Below, piece by piece: positions 48,114 through 58,785 of a stretch of 64,000 nucleotides of DNA; within the stretch, counting starts at the first letter, position 1, and every line of letters begins with the position of its first letter. Made by a program: the position numbers and the translations under genes. The DNA lies in the NCBI RefSeq assembly GCF_004379255.2, contig NC_056052.1, positions 8,053,708 to 8,117,707 on the forward strand. The letters are read 5' to 3'. Source of the DNA: Salvia splendens. Its lineage: Eukaryota; Streptophyta; Magnoliopsida; Lamiales; Lamiaceae. Below the pieces are notes generated by a model. The model did not search any database, had not been told where the DNA came from, and saw nothing but the letters and a program-made list of their open reading frames with translations.

Positions 48114-49086
48114 ATTACAAGTTAAATTGAAAATTTTAATCTATTCACAAGACACAATATTCTTAAGATATTCGTTTCAAGACATGCCACAAATAACACA
48201 AGCTTCAATAATCTTAAAAAATTGAATCTTGAAATAGGCCTCGGCACAAAATTGAATCTTTTTCACGGAAAGAGGGAAATGAAGTGAAATTAAAGGGAAG
48301 AAATTTATGGGTCAAGGCCAGGAGGGCGTGTGGTGAGGGCAAACCAGAAAGCAAGCATTTTTGATTGAGTTTTGAGGGTTGCAACAGAAGGGATTGTGAT
48401 TATCAGGGCTAATGGCATGGACATTGTTTTCACGGAGGAGATTTGAATAAATCAAGAATGAGATGAAAATATTGCAGAAATCTAGTGAACAATTAGCTTC
48501 TTTATCATTATGAAGGGGTCGAATTCCTGCATTTCAGAATCTTGTTCAAGCTCTGACGAGAATTTAAATGGGTGGGAGGAAGAGGGAAAAAAATAGCTCA
48601 GGTTTTGTTAGTGACTGTGTCTTGGCAAGCAAATAGCTCAATTGAAACACAGACTATAAGCAATGGTGAAATTTGGGATTGCATTTGGATATATAAATAC
48701 GAAAATGAAATTTAAAAGTCAACTGATTTAAGTGGCCGTAAACGAAATTTTGGACCTTAAGTTAACATTTTTTATTTAGTTGTGCAAATAGCAGTTGCAT
48801 GTACTCTTTCCATTTTATGAAAGATGCTCCCCTTTTTTGAAAGGTAGATTTTATCGTAAAGTTATTTTATACATTAGGTTGAAAGAATAAAGAATAGGTC
48901 AAACTAAAAATAAAAATGAGTAACTTCACACAGAGTGAGTATATATTTATTACAACGTGTAACAAAAATTCAATCATGTTTAAATTTGATGTAAGTGAAT
49001 TGTGTAACTCTCAGCTGACTGTGAATATCTTTGCCTTGGCATTAGATAATAGTAATTCCTATTATGACAAAGACTAGGTATTTTAT
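48114..49086. other. Upstream region of the bHLH gene
   Basis: No gene. A degraded Stowaway-like MITE may lie at about 48804-48940 (ctctttccattttatgaaag ... cacagagtgag). Confidence 0.4.
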
Positions 49087-49314
49087 ACTCCATCCGATTC
49101 AAAAGAATATAAATTTTGAGTTTGAAATGAGTTTTAATACACAATTGGTAAAGTAAGAAAGAGATAAGAAGAAAAAGTAATTAAATTATTGTTAGTGAAG
49201 AATCGGTCCCACCACCTTATTATAGAGAAAATAGTTTCCAAAAAATAGAAAGTACATATTCTCGTAGGACGAACTAAAAAGAAAATAGTGCATATTCTTT
49301 TGGGACGGAAGGAG
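49087..49314. mobile_element. Stowaway-like MITE
   Basis: ctccatccgattcaaaagaa and ttcttttgggacggaaggag are inverted ends at TA. Confidence 0.8.
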
Positions 49315-49352
49315 TACGTATATTATACTACTAATTAAGTGTTTAATTAAGT

Positions 49353-49706
49353 AGAGCACTAGTGTCCTTTCACCCTTAGAGTCATAACGTCCTTCCAACC
49401 ACATGCTGCCACGTGACAGGTATAAGCAACATAATAACAATATTAAGCAACAAAGGATAACACATATGAGTTACCTCGGATTGTATACAAGACAGTTTAT
49501 GTTGCATTTAATGCAATTTATTTTGCATTTTAGTTTATAATGCAAAATAAATTGTATTTAATGCAACATAAACAGTCTTTTATGCAATTCGCTCGTCTAA
49601 GTTATCCAATAAGTTTGTTGCTTATTAACTTTGCCTTTTTGCTTATATGCCATGTGACAGCATGTGGCACGTGATTCTAATTTGAGTTATTTTTGAAGTA
49701 GACCCC
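49353..49706. mobile_element. Long inverted-repeat (foldback) element
   Basis: Core arms 49491-49529 and 49539-49577 (gacagtttatgttgcattta against its inverted copy) match at about 36 of 39 positions around a 9-bp loop. Weaker pairing continues outward to ccacatgctgcc at 49399 and cagcatgtgg at 49667. The 9-bp word taattaagt lies on both flanks (49344-49352 and 49707-49715), which would fit a Mutator-type target duplication. The outermost ends pair poorly. Confidence 0.6.
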
Positions 49707-50243
49707 TAATTAAGTATTCTCTTATTAAAGACCACATATTTAAAATACTAATTTAACTACACTAAAAAACCAATCCTAAATTTATGATCTAAAAAGAGAA
49801 GTGCAAGTTAATTAATATATTATTATTAATTAAGTATTCTTCTGTTACACTTAAAATACTAACTTAATTATGTTAAAAAATTAATCCTAAATTTATAATT
49901 AAAAAAAGCGAGTAATATGAAACAAATAAGTATCATTAAATGCGAGTAATATGAATGGGAGGAGTATTATATTGTGATTTATATATGTCAATGAGTGAGT
50001 ATTAGTCAAGAGTGATTAGCTTAAGACTAAATTAGTATTATATCATTGCGGTGTATATATGTGAAAGACTAATTAGTTTGTGGCATACATTCATTGGCTC
50101 ATTAACGGCGGCTTAAGGTATTGACACGGCATAAAGTAGTAGTAGATCCGAATTCAATCAAGTAGTTGATAAGTGACTACTCACATTTTTATTCTCGCTT
50201 ATTCTTAATTTTTTATATGTAATGCTATAGACTCTTTGTAATA

Positions 50244-50422
50244 CTCCCTCTGTCCCGTGTTACTTGCACTATTTTCCTTTTTGGGCGTCCCAAGTTATTT
50301 GCACTCTTTCCATTTTTAGTAAAAATTAACACCTACAGCTGCAATTGTTGACTTTGCTATACACTCATTCCTTAATCTCCGTGCCGAAAAGCAAATGTGT
50401 GAGTAACCCGGGATGGAGGGAG
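50244..50422. mobile_element. Stowaway-like MITE (copy 2 of a pair)
   Basis: ctccctctgtcccgtgttac and gtaacccgggatggagggag are inverted ends at TA. Sister copy of 44014-44192. Confidence 0.88.
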
Positions 50423-50450
50423 TAAGATAGAAGATACAACACACACGTTA

Positions 50451-52031
50451 GGGCATGAATAACCCCATCCCCATTTCCAGCCCCAAGTCCCCTCCACGTC
50501 ATCATTCCTCTACAGTTGCGGCCCGGCCCCAACTGCTCTAACCTTACATGCCACAACTCCGGGCGGAACTAATAAATGACACTATTCACAACTCCAACAT
50601 ATTTAACTCGTAAGCGCAATTCGCTGAATAATTGAAACCGGAAAAATGCATTGTTCATTAGAAAATTAACATTACATTACTAGACGAAACTAATTTAAAA
50701 TACTAGAAACCCGGGCTACGACTACTACTTCTTCATTTGGGCGCGAAGGTAGGCGATCATCTCACGGTGCAACTCGAGCTCGTCGTCCGACATCTTCGTT
50801 GTATCCCTCGCTGTCAACTCCGTCAGCTGGCTCATCCGCCATGTAATATTCATCTCCGAAAAAGTGTCGGACATCTTATCCAGAGACGGATTGATCGGCG
50901 GTGGCACCATGGCGGGGTTGCTCGCAGTTGCCTTCCCCTTTGCTTTCCTCTTTGCCGCCTTTGTTCCCATCGGGCGGCTCTGAATGTTAGGAGAGGAGCC
51001 GAAGACGTCGTCGTCCGTCACGTTGAGGTAGATCGTGGACCTCCTTCGCTCGAAGAGTAGTTTTCGGAGGCGGAAACTTTGGTTCTCTTCGCCGCCCCAG
51101 TTGCCGTCGGCTCGGCACCGCTGGTGTACTTCGGGCTCTTCTCGACGAGCTTCCAAACGTCGAAGTACTCGAAGGCCTTCTTCCCGTCAGCGAAGAACGC
51201 CTCCTTCGCCTTCTCGACGAGGTCCGCCTCGCTGTGCCCGCTCGGCCACATCCGGACTACGTTGGCCCACTTTCCGTTCCACTTGCTCATATCCGCCTGG
51301 ACCCGGCCCCAATGCTTGCGCAGCTTCACGTAGCTACGCTCGATCGACCCTTTAGGACGGCCAGCGTTATACTTCTGAGCAATCCGCTCCCAGAAAGCTT
51401 TGCCGGTCTGCTGGTTGCCGATGATAGGATCCTCGACGACGTCGATGTAGTTCCTCGCAAGCCACATTGTCTCTTGCGGACCGTACTTCTTCGGCCCATC
51501 CTCCTCGCCGACCTTCTCCTTGCCCCGCTCTTGAGCGGGCTCCATCTCGCTGATCTCGAATTCATCGGTGTTGACCGGCGATGTTACATCAACGTTGCTA
51601 CCGACTCCCGGACTAGGTTGTGGCTGCGATGGTTGCGACCCCGGTATGTACCAATTGTTCGAGTTAACGAACTCCTCCATCTCAAGTTCATCGCTGTTGA
51701 ACCAATCCATTGACGCCGGAATAAAGGGTATAATGTAGATTGAAATGGAATGCACGTAAGATTGATGCACAAATGGAATGCTTGTATTTATAGACACAAA
51801 ACAAAAAAAAATTGGACTTGCGGCCCGGCCCGAGAGCGTGTAATGCTGGGCCAGGACTCGCGGATGCGACCCGTCCTCCGAATAACGCCGTCCTAGGCCG
51901 GGCCGCGGGACGGGCACCAGGCCGGGATCGCGGGACGGGGACCGACCCAGGCCGTGCCGCCTCCTCCTCCAACGCGCGGGCCGGGCCGGGACTCGCAATT
52001 TGCGGCCTGGCCCTCCGCGTTATTCATGCTC
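50451..52031 (-). mobile_element. PIF/Harbinger element with ORF1 only
   Basis: A 1581-bp element with 3-bp TTA duplications (50448-50450 and 52032-52034) and ends GGGCATGAATAAC and GTTATTCATGCTC (12/13 inverted). It encodes only the Myb/SANT-like ORF1 protein. The DDE transposase (ORF2) is absent. Confidence 0.88.
50725..51710 (-). pseudogene. PIF/Harbinger ORF1 (Myb/SANT-like DNA-binding protein), frameshifted
   Basis: Starts MDWFNSDELEMEEFV at 51710, with a low-complexity Gln/Pro/Ser stretch, then an acidic/basic linker. The SANT/Myb-like domain follows (LARNYIDVVEDPIIGNQQTG; FWERIAQKYNAGRPKGS; LRKHWGRVQADMSKW). In this superfamily ORF1 binds DNA and helps bring the transposase to the element ends. 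The frame breaks near 51030-51060: the first frame stops at 51018, while the C-terminal part (SSPNIQSRPMGTKAAKRKAK ... MIAYLRAQMKK) continues in another frame to 50725. Plant annotations often mislabel such proteins, for example as glutathione S-transferase T3-like. Confidence 0.8.
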
Positions 52032-52906
52032 TTATGATGAACTGTGTTTTATAATTATGATGCGTCAATAATGGCCGATGTGTCCATGTTTAAGCATCAT
52101 TTAAAAAAAATATATTCATCCATATTGTTTAAGTTTAATTTGAATTATTTTTTCGAATTCTTTGTTTTTGAATTGGTAGCATTCCTTTTCTCATCCTTCT
52201 GTTTTAATCCTTTGTTCACTTCTTTTTACATAAAATAATGTTTGATCGAGAGAAATTATTTGATAGTATTAATTTATTATACCATATTCGGTTAACTGCC
52301 GCTAAACTATTAATTTGACATCAATCTAAATTTAAATAATCCATGAAGACAAGGGCATTCAATTATTTTATAGTTGACTTTATGAACTATTGGTTTGGGG
52401 GTCTCTTTCTCATCAACCATTTTTAGTTCTTATTGGATTGTCGATTCAAGATTCAGTTTATCTAAGTTTTAAATATATCACAAAGAAAAATAATCTTGAT
52501 GATTAAACATCTAAACAATTAATTTTCTGATACTATAAATAAAATACAGATTTCCTCCTTTTATGTTTTAGTTTTGCAATCTGTGAATAAACAACAATAT
52601 AATATGTACTATTGCTTTGCTAACTTGTATAACCCCCTTTCTACTACTTCAGGTATATGCGACACAGCTAGAATTATTAAAACGATATACCTATTTCTAT
52701 ACCTCTTTCTATATTATTTAAATTATTGATTACAATTACGGATCGATTAAAAAGATCATATGTTGTGGAGTATTCCAAAACAATTTTAAAATCTCTGATA
52801 TCCTCACTAATTATTCTCAAACCTTTCAGTCTTATTCATCTATCGTCTTGTGTATTCAGTCTTTTTTTTTTGAAATTAAGTGAAACTGAATCTATTTACG
52901 TTCAGA
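52032..52906. other. Intergenic, no gene seen
   Basis: AT-rich, without recognisable ORF or element. Confidence 0.6.
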
Positions 52907-53311
52907 TAGAGGTGCCCAGGGTTCCGGAACCGGTAGTTACAGTTCGGAACAGCCGGTTCCGGTGTTGGAAATTGCCGAACCGGAACCGAACCGCGAGGGT
53001 GTTTCGCGGTTACAGTTCCGGTTCTAAAACCGCCGGTTTCGGTTTCGGTTCCGAACCGGCGGTTTTTAACAGTTTTTCACGGTTCCGAACCGGCAGTTTT
53101 TGGCAGTTTTTTGCGGTTCCGACTCGGATTCACGGTTTTCCGGCAGTTTTTCGTGGTTCCGGTTTGGAATTGCCCTGAACCGGCGGTTACGACACGGTTT
53201 CGGTTCGGGAATTTTTGAATCTGAATCAAACGACGGTTTAGGTTTGCGTAAATACTCAGGGTTCCGGTTTGGAACCGTAACCGCCGGAACCGTAAACCTT
53301 GGGTACCTCTA
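52907..53311. mobile_element. hAT-type element built of CCGGTTCCGG-like repeats
   Basis: A 405-bp element starting TAGAGGTGCCCAGGG and ending CTTGGGTACCTCTA. The flanking 8-bp words cgttcaga (52899-52906) and cgttcgga (53312-53319) match at 7/8. The body is made of GGTTCCGG, CCGGAACCGG and GAACCGGCGG variants on both strands. The ORFs at 52726-53327 are repeat artefacts. Its layout parallels 5198-5670, with a different repeated word. Confidence 0.82.
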
Positions 53312-53423
53312 CGTTCGGAGTAGATGATCGTAGCATGTTCATTTTTTCTAAATTGATTTCCAATGAGTGAGAAATAATGAATTAAAGTTGGTCACAATAA
53401 TAGAGATATGCAATTAATTAATA

Positions 53424-53646
53424 TTCCCTCCGTTCCACAAGAATATGCACTCTTTCATTTTTAGTCTGTCCCACAAGAATATGCACTTTCTAATATTGAG
53501 AAGTCTTTTCTCTCTAATGAGGTGAGACTCATTCTCCACTAACAATATTTTAATTACTTTTTCTCTCTACATATATCTTACTTTACCAATTTTAAATTAA
53601 AACCCGTGCCGAACCCAAAGTGAATATTCTTTGGGGACGGAGGGAG
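53424..53646. mobile_element. Stowaway-like MITE
   Basis: ttccctccgttccacaagaa and ttctttggggacggagggag are inverted ends at TA. Confidence 0.85.
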
Positions 53647-53859
53647 TATGTGTTGTAATTAATCCCACATTGATTTTAGATCCTTCATTAAACTTATATT
53701 TAAGAGACTCAGTCATTTCATGTAGGAGTAATAATTAATGTGCACAAAAATGGACTACAAAGCCCACACGAGCACCGGGGCTATAGCCGCCCGCCTTGCC
53801 GAGGCCTTGGACTTAAATCTTGACAATTGTTCTTTGGTCTTTGGGACGGGAAGTTGGGC

Positions 53860-53927
53860 TCGGGGCATGGGCTTTATCCAAGAAAGACGGGCACGGGGCA
53901 TGGGCTTTATCCAAGAAAGACTTAATC
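53860..53927. repeat. 33-bp tandem repeat
   Basis: cggggcatgggctttatcca followed by agaaagacgggca occurs twice in a row (about 53860-53892 and 53893-53925), giving an internally repeated shadow ORF. Confidence 0.75.
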
Positions 53928-54006
53928 TAATTGGCCTAATAAAATGGACCAAATAAAACAGTCCCGTTGCCCTCAAGTGGCGCTAGTAACGTCTGTAACC
54001 TCCTTA

Positions 54007-55236
54007 GGCCATCCACAACGCTGTCACTTATCCGTCCCTTAAATTACTATTCATGGCCCCACTGTACTTTTTTACTCCATCTCTTAACTAAGGGACGGAA
54101 CCTGCAACCCCCGTCTCTTAACCGTCCCTTAAATTACTATTCATTCAATTTCATTTTTTTATTTTTTTTTCCAACATATTCAATTAATAAAAAACACACT
54201 TCATTAAAAATAAAATAACATTACAACATAAAATTTGAAAAAAAATAAAAAAACATAATTAAAAATCCTAAAAAAATTAAAAATACATAATTTAATTTCC
54301 TCCTCCAAAGTTTGCCCAAATGTGCTCCATTAGATCATTTTGGAGTTGGGCATGGGGGGTAGAGTCACGTGTCCTTGCCCGAATAGACAACCGTTCTTGT
54401 ATACACGGATGCACTCCACTTCGAGGCGGACTAATTTCCCGCCTCGGGTCCTTCATCTTGGACAATCATGTTGTGCAAGATTATGCACGTATACATGATG
54501 TCGACCATGCTCTCCATGAACCACGTACGAGCCGGGGGCTTTGATAAAGTTGAAGCGCGCTTGGAGAAATAGCGGTCGCCGCATGAGGAAACGGCGACGG
54601 AAGTAGGTATCTCCCCACACCGGGTTATCGCAGAAGTAGTCGCGGACTAACCTTTTGCGGCGACTTCCTCCCGATTACGATGGATGTAAGTTCGGGAGCG
54701 TCTTTGGGGTGGTGCGGCTTCCTCCGCCTCCCGGCGTCGATCTTCTTCAAGTGATTCTTCCATTATTTGACGCATTTGCTCATACGGATCCATGAGATCG
54801 ATTAAATTTGGGGGAAGAGCAAAAGAGAGATGATTTGAGATAAAATTGGAGAGGAAATGGAGATGATTTGGGAAGAATAGATGTGTAGTTGTGTGTGAAA
54901 TAAAGATAAATTAGGAGTATTTATAGAGTAAAAAATAAAAAAAATAAAAAAAATAAAAAAAGAAAAACGGCTATAAAATGGTAATATTACCGTTTGCCAA
55001 TTTTTATTTTTTTTTTAAATTTGAATTAAAAAAAATTATTTATTGCGTTAGCGTGACGAATCCCACTCGCGGGCCGGCGAGTGGGCGTCACGCATGGCCT
55101 GGGAGCTCGCCACGTCGTGGGAGCGCGTGGCGAGACGTCTCGCAACGGGTCTCGGAGGGACGGGCGATCCGGCGGATGGTGACGGGACAAGACGCTACAA
55201 CGCGTCCCGCCACCGCGTAACACGTTGCGGGTGGCC
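54007..55236 (-). mobile_element. PIF/Harbinger element with deleted transposase
   Basis: TTA duplications (54004-54006 and 55237-55239) flank ends GGCCATCCACAACG and CGTTGCGGGTGGCC (12/14 inverted). It is 1230 bp long. Inside is a transposase frame that keeps only the start and end of the protein. Confidence 0.85.
54292..54793 (-). pseudogene. PIF/Harbinger transposase, internally deleted
   Basis: The start MDPYEQMRQIMEESLEEDRR (54793), followed by SRTYIHRNREE, DYFCDNPVWGDTYFRRRFLM and RRPLFLQAL, is the transposase N-terminus. The sequence then jumps near 54540 to the C-terminal part (VDIMYTC, HNMIVQDE, ARTRDSTPHAQLQNDLMEHI, ending at 54292). The catalytic DDE core, normally a few hundred residues between them, is gone, and small frameshifts occur at the seams. 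It cannot encode an active enzyme. Confidence 0.8.
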
Positions 55237-55539
55237 TTAGGTAGACGAAACCGTTTTATTTTTAGGAACGAAACGATAAATCCTCTTATAAATGTAACAC
55301 AATCTGCCTATTAATTATATAGGTCGATATTAGATGTGGTGATACACGCATTAGTATACTAGTGCATTTTTCTATAAAGTCAATGTACAAAGTATAAATT
55401 CCATTAACTAAATTCTTGGATATGGATCATAATTCACAAGTAAGTTTTGCAAATGAAGTTATATATATTGACATATACACATGTGACATTTGATAAGCAG
55501 AGTATTTACAAGCTTGGGAATGCCATAAATGGATATATC

Positions 55540-56717
55540 TCAAGCAGTTGGATATGAAGCTTGCATGGCAATGCCACAGATACCTTGTGCAGCTCCAATA
55601 TCCCTCTGCATCAAGATGTATCCATTTTCGCCCCAGCTCGTTCCCCACGAGTTCTTCACGATCCAATACTTGGTCCCATTGCTGGCCGCCCCATATCCAA
55701 CTGCAGTCACTCCATGGTCTAGATCCGTCCCACACTCGCCAGTGAAGACTCCACTCGAATAGAACTGGAAGTCCGAACCACTCGCATCAATAGCCACTGA
55801 TACTGGCTGATTCGCCACTGCTTTGAGCAGAGACGATTCACTGTTGGCAGGCACATCCTCGTACCCTGTGATCCTGGCTGCGTCAGATGATTCCTTCTTC
55901 GAGTTGCACGTGCCATCCACTCCTTGGTATGGGTAGTTTTTTTCGGTTGTGAGGCCTTTGTTGTTAATGATATACTGAAACGCGTCATCCATTAGTCCAC
56001 CGTTGCAGCCCTCGTCCTCGCTTGTGTCACAGTCAACAAGTTGTTGTTCGGATAGCGAGATTAGATTCCCTGTCTTTATCTGGTTGATTCCTTCTGTAGC
56101 TGCAACCGCTGAAAATGCCCAACAACATCCTGCATTTTTGTTTCACACAAAATCAAACTCACAATTTCTCTTATATATATATATATATATATTTAAAGTA
56201 TAATTTGAATACTGAATAGTTTTTTTTAGCAGTATGAAAGAATTTCATATACATTGTTATGTTATGTTAGTTGCATACCACATTGGCCTTGATCCTTTAT
56301 AGCTGTAACGGCTCCTTTCTTTCTCCAATCCACGCCAGCGGGAGCTGCACTCACATTTGCATACCTAAACGACGAAGAAACCTTAGGCGATTTTGAATGA
56401 GAAGGCATCATGAATCCGTTTCTAGAATTCTTGAATTCATCATTCGTTAGATCAGCAAATTTGTTGATGGCAAGTTTGTAAGTCCGACCACCTTCCTCGT
56501 TAAACGACTCAATATACTCAGCATTCTCCTTGAATATATTGAATCTTTTGGCCTTCTCCGCTTCATCTTTGTACACACGGCCGTTCTCCAACATCCATTT
56601 CTCATGCATCTCTACCATGGATGCATCAGGTACTGTTCGTGCCGATGCTAGAGAATTGCAGAGTTGAAACAGCACGATTGATGCAATAAGAAGCTTCCAA
56701 GAAGATGCCAAAGCCAT
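55540..56717 (-). CDS. Papain-like cysteine protease (SAG39-type), 2 exons, 342 aa
   Basis: Exon 1 is 56717-56279 and exon 2 is 56129-55540; the GT-AG intron of 149 bp splits the Gly codon before the active-site Cys. The sum is 1029 nt. A signal peptide (about 1-26) leads into an I29 inhibitory propeptide ([26 protein letters not shown]-like; [11 protein letters not shown]). The mature C1A domain starts near [20 protein letters not shown]. Catalytic residues are all present: Gln in DQGQC, Cys in GCCWAF, His in [11 protein letters not shown], Asn in VKNSWG. There is no C-terminal granulin domain or KDEL. Length and motifs match the SAG12/SAG39 senescence-associated proteases of the vacuole or secretory route. 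A role in senescence is inference from the family. Confidence 0.95.
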
Positions 56718-56791
56718 ATTTGCTTGAAATTTATTGGCAATATTTGGTAAAGGGAAGTGTTGAGAATTATGAACGAATTGAAAAGGGAGAG

Positions 56792-56801
56792 ACTATTTAT
56801 A
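56792..56801 (-). promoter_or_regulatory. TATA box of the cysteine protease gene
   Basis: Plus ctatttatag reads CTATAAATAG on the minus strand, about 75 bp before the start codon. Confidence 0.65.
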
Positions 56802-57056
56802 GATCGAAATAAGTAGTAACAAAAATTATGGTGAAGTTGCAAAATCACTTTAAAGATATGATTCGTGGAAGCTCTTCTACTTCATTTGATATATCTGTTT
56901 TTATATAGATAGTTTCTTGGTTAGCTCTTTCCTTACTTTCAAAAGTTTGGTAAAATCCAAGATATCTGTCAAAATTCTTTTTCGATCAAAGATGTATCCA
57001 ATATTTATTTACATCAAGCATGAACCGTTTATTGGCTGTAGTGAGATTTAGTCTTA

Positions 57057-57661
57057 GAGCATTCACAGTGGGGCGGACGATAGCCCGCCCGATGCATCGT
57101 CCGCCCCATCGTCCTCCACTGTAGCTCCGCGCCCTATGCGATTTCCATCCTCCGTGCCCTATGCATCCTCCGCGGACGATGAACCATTTTTTGCATCCTC
57201 CGGCCTATCCTCTGCCCCATTGCGGGGTAAGGAGGATAGGTCCGGACGATGCACACATTTTAATTTTTAAAATTTTTTTTTTGTATTTTCTTCTATATAT
57301 ATCACCAATTTTTTTACTTCATTTCACACCTTTCACTCCACTCTGTTCCCAATCTCAATTTCTCTCTAAATTCAATAATGAATTCCGACGATTTTCCATA
57401 TTTGCAAGCATAAAATATAAAAAAAATAAAAAATAAATACTGACAATAGGATTTGCCTTTAATTTGTGGTGTTTTTATATTTATTCTTGCTAATTGATAT
57501 ATATGCAAACATAAAAAATAAATACAAAATAGGAGTTAAAATTATAGGGCGGGCTATAGGGCGTCCCACTGCAGGTGAATGAGATGGAGGATAAATGCTG
57601 ATGTGGCAGAGGATAGGGAGCCCTATAAGACGGGCTATAGGGCGCCCCATTGTGGATGCTC
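57057..57661. mobile_element. PIF/Harbinger-type MITE
   Basis: TTA duplications (57054-57056 and 57662-57664) flank ends GAGCATTCACAGTGGGGCG and CGCCCCATTGTGGATGCTC (about 17/19 inverted). The 605-bp body has GC-rich ends and an AT-rich middle with a short ATG frame (MNSDDFPYLQA, 57378 onward) that may be the vestige of an ORF1 start. Confidence 0.85.
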
Positions 57662-57719
57662 TTATAGTAATATTAGTATCCCACTCACCGTATCATGCCA
57701 CCTATAAAAATAAATTTTA

Positions 57720-57982
57720 CTCCCTCCATTTTTTTTAAAATAGCAACTATTTCCATTTTGGGTCGTTCCTTAAAAATAGAAACTTTAGAATCTTTCTATT
57801 TTAAGACGTGGACCCCACAATCCACTAACTCTACTTTCAGTAGTTATAATCTTTCTCTTTCTTACTTTACTTATTTTTCTTTTCCTCTCTCTTACTTTAC
57901 CAATTCTTTTCACTTAGTTTACCAATTGTGCATTGAAACTCGTGTCGTTTCAAATGTTTCTATTTTTTGAATACGGAGGGAG
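57720..57982. mobile_element. Stowaway-like MITE
   Basis: ctccctccattttttttaaa and attttttgaatacggaggga are inverted ends at TA. Confidence 0.8.
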
Positions 57983-58045
57983 TATCAGAATTCATACTTA
58001 TTTAAGTGATCATTTCTTTTTAGCACGATAGTTAAGAAAATAGTA

Positions 58046-58256
58046 TTCCTTTCGTCCGGCATTAGGAGTCTTGTTGACTTTTGTGTACTCGTTTTACAAA
58101 ATGATAATAAATAGTTATGGTGGAGAAATGATAAAGTAAGAAAGAGAATAATGTAGATGAGTCTCTTCTCTACATTTTTGTCTCTCTAACTTATCATTTT
58201 TATAAAACGAGTGCATAAAAGTCAATGGGACTCCTAATGGTGGACGGAGGGAGAAG
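58046..58256. mobile_element. Stowaway-like MITE
   Basis: ttcctttcgtccggcattag and ctaatggtggacggaggga are inverted ends. The interior also has an inverted pair, ttttgtgtactcgttttaca and its complement near 58205. Confidence 0.8.
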
Positions 58257-58281
58257 TATATACTGTAATCTATATCAAATA

Positions 58282-58785
58282 CTCCTTCCGCCCGCTATTA
58301 GAAGTTCCGGTTTACCATTTTAGTACGTCCGCCATTAGGAGTCTCAGTTCACTTTTAATATAAATGTTAGGTGCGCCTTACTTTCCATTAAATCATTCCA
58401 CTCACGTTCTATTATAAAACTTATTCCCTCCGTCCGCAAATAGGAGTCCCATTTCTTTTCGGCGAAGGTTTTAAGAAATGTTAAGAAAAGTGAGTGAAAG
58501 AAAGTTAATGGAATATGGACCCAACTTGTATATATTAGTTTTAAATGATATATGAGTAGAATGAGTTGGTGGAATGTAAGACCGTTTACCATTTATAGAA
58601 ATAATGAACTGGGACTCCTATTCTCGGACGGATCAAAATGGCAAAACGAGACTTATATTCACGGACGGAGAGAGTATATATAAAAATGGATCCTACATTC
58701 CATTATCTTTTCTCACCCACTTTCCTTATATTTCTTAAAACTCGTGCCGAACTCAAATGAGATTACTAATGATGGATGGAGGGAG
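58282..58785. mobile_element. Stowaway-like MITE split by another
   Basis: The outer element has ends ctccttccgcccgctattag and taatgatggatggagggag. It is interrupted at TA 58422-58423 by the inner element and resumes at 58677, judged by the intact relative at 62932-63168. Confidence 0.8.
58424..58674. mobile_element. Stowaway-like MITE nested in another
   Basis: ttccctccgtccgcaaatag and ttcacggacggagagag are ends, with TA on both sides (58422-58423 and 58675-58676). Confidence 0.85.

Noticed and set aside
52726..53327. Arg/Phe/Ser-rich ORFs of 75-150 residues
   Set aside because: They lie across the CCGGTTCCGG array and its flank; repeat artefact.
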